From positions 6,386,001-6,450,000 of the forward strand of contig OV121081.1 in NCBI GenBank assembly GCA_921293015.1: a stretch of 64,000 bases of DNA, read 5' to 3'. How positions within the stretch are numbered: position 1 is the first letter of the stretch; each line of letters begins with the position of its first letter. Below, in pieces: positions 62,601 through 64,000 of the stretch. The stretch comes from Phorcus lineatus. Its lineage: Eukaryota; Mollusca; Gastropoda; Trochida; Trochidae. The position numbers and the translations under genes are program-made. The notes below the pieces were generated by a model. That model saw nothing but the letters and a program-made list of their open reading frames with translations. It had not been told where the DNA came from and did not search any database.

Positions 62601-64000
62601 CAATTACATGTACTTGGACTTCTATGGTTAATATGATTTATACCGGAAAACGATTGATATGCGATGTTGCTTTGTGTGTCCTTTATAGCATAATCCTATT
62701 CACGGGAATGTAAGCTATAATTTTAAGTGAGGTCACGTGGAATTTCTTACTAAAACTTGATACTTCCATGAAATGTAATAAGGACGCGATATTGGAGGTG
62801 ATCTGAGACTTTATTCCAAAAAAATAAAACATATTTCGCGGGTACAGGCAAACTGACGTGAAAGACGGCAAAGAAGGTTTAACGTGGGAATAGAGGGGAC
62901 GCATTTAACTCAATCTATTTCCTCCGCCTAAGCGGGACTGGGGAGAAACGAGGAATATAAACGAACTGGGCGCACTAGCCTAATGCTGTTAGTAACATAC
63001 CAGCAGGCACCGGGGTCACGGGGAGGCATGCCTTTTGTTTAACCTAGCCAACTGATGTGAAAGATAACAAGCAGGCTGAATGTAATATTCATAAAATTTA
63101 AATGTGGTCAAACGTGAAAACCAATGTTTATGTGTTAGATAAGCAATCTAATAAGCATTAAAAGCAATTACTTTTTATATCATAAGCAATAATAAGAAAT
63201 ATGCGTAAATATGTATTGCTATGAACATCCAACAACGTATACGGTTCTATCACTGATTTCTTTTTTATGATGCATAGGCAAATACCATTAAGTAAAGACT
63301 CAGGCAAACCTCGACGTACATGAAAATGCATTTATACAGTACTCGCGGATATTTTTAATTTCTGGATCGGATTTTACAAATTTTGAAATAACGATTTTTT
63401 AATAAGGCTTGTTGAATGCACCATTATAATTTAAAGTATTTATTTAACGTAAACATTATGCTCACATTTGCAATACATCAAGAAACATGTTATACATGTA
63501 GATGAGCAATGCGTGAATAGAAATTCCTACCGTGGTTTACACGAGCAAATGCATTTGCAGGTGCGTATTACAAATGTGCCATTGACAGATAAATTTGTGA
63601 AAGACGTTGTAATTTGATTTTAACGCATGTTTAGGAGTATATGCATACAGCAAAAATGTATGTATGAATTATTTTAAATATTGTTAACGGGGAGTAGCGC
63701 GTTGGTTTTCTAATATTTTATATGGAAGAAGGTCCCTAATAAACATTAGTTAATGCCAAAAGAATTATCGTCAGAGGGTTAAACATCTAATTACTGGGCC
63801 CCATTATCCGTAGACGTAGAAGCAATTATTCAGTATCTAGTAAAAACAAGTGGCGACCATTATTGTGTGAACATCTGTTAGTCATTTGCTTTGAGGAAAT
63901 TTTTCCACATACCTTAATTTAACTCAAATTAAGAACTGCTTCTTTCATTTAAAAAAACATTGTCATGCAATTGTTTATGTTTGTTTTCGTTTCTTTGAGA
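59610..64000. other. AT-rich terminal stretch, no gene recognised
   Basis: No open frame above 100 codons. GC-richer patches at about 60440-60660, 61720-61830 and 62870-63030 might be exons or regulatory elements of an adjacent gene. None gives a recognisable peptide or motif. The minus frame at 60448-60738 (96 codons) is the most gene-like but matches nothing I know. Confidence 0.4.

Overview
The window looks like AT-rich, intron- or intergenic-type DNA from a eukaryote. Open frames rarely exceed 100 codons, microsatellites are frequent, and there are several small inverted-repeat transposons, a tRNA-derived SINE and a decayed Tc1-type transposon. No intact protein-coding gene could be supported. 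The SINE tail (a GGCGTTAAACCCCAACTCACTCACTCA-like 3' end) and a sub-terminal AAGGGAAATAACTC motif remind me of mollusc, particularly abalone-like gastropod, repeats. That assignment is from memory and is an inference, not a search result.

Layout. (1) About 1-13.9 kb: apparently single-copy non-coding DNA with a SINE tail fragment, a fragment of a dispersed element that recurs at 19.4 kb, a 71-bp tandem duplication, a 245-bp inverted-repeat MITE and TAG-rich microsatellites. (2) About 13.9-56.6 kb: a large, old, head-to-tail array of about eight diverged units of roughly 5-7 kb. The same landmark modules (called A, M, C, D, B, J, E, N, I, F, H, K below) recur in the same order and orientation, with unit-specific deletions. 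(3) Nested in the array are younger insertions: a 462-bp TIR element (19.4 kb), a 2.28-kb TIR element inside a TAG microsatellite (22.0-24.2 kb), a SINE with perfect target duplication (25.1 kb), short palindromic elements (27.6, 31.8 and 45.6 kb), a CT/GT microsatellite (38.5 kb), a 1150-bp Tc1/mariner DD34E element with TIRs and TA duplication (47.0-48.1 kb), and a 2.1-kb region bounded by inverted 75-80 bp repeats (50.6-52.7 kb). (4) About 56.7-64 kb: an AT microsatellite, then mostly featureless DNA with one plausible non-coding exon near 59.5 kb.

The most unusual object is the 2.28-kb element at 21952-24231. It carries internal repeats, each centred on a 57-59 nt hairpin. Five hairpins keep a 15-bp stem, and their differences are compensatory (G-C versus U-A at one pair; U-A, U.G and C-G at another). 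A short promoter-like module with two NF-Y-type CCAAT boxes lies between the last repeats. The second is the tandem array itself: short islands (E 85/88 identical, J 55/56 identical) stay almost unchanged between copies whose surroundings have diverged strongly.
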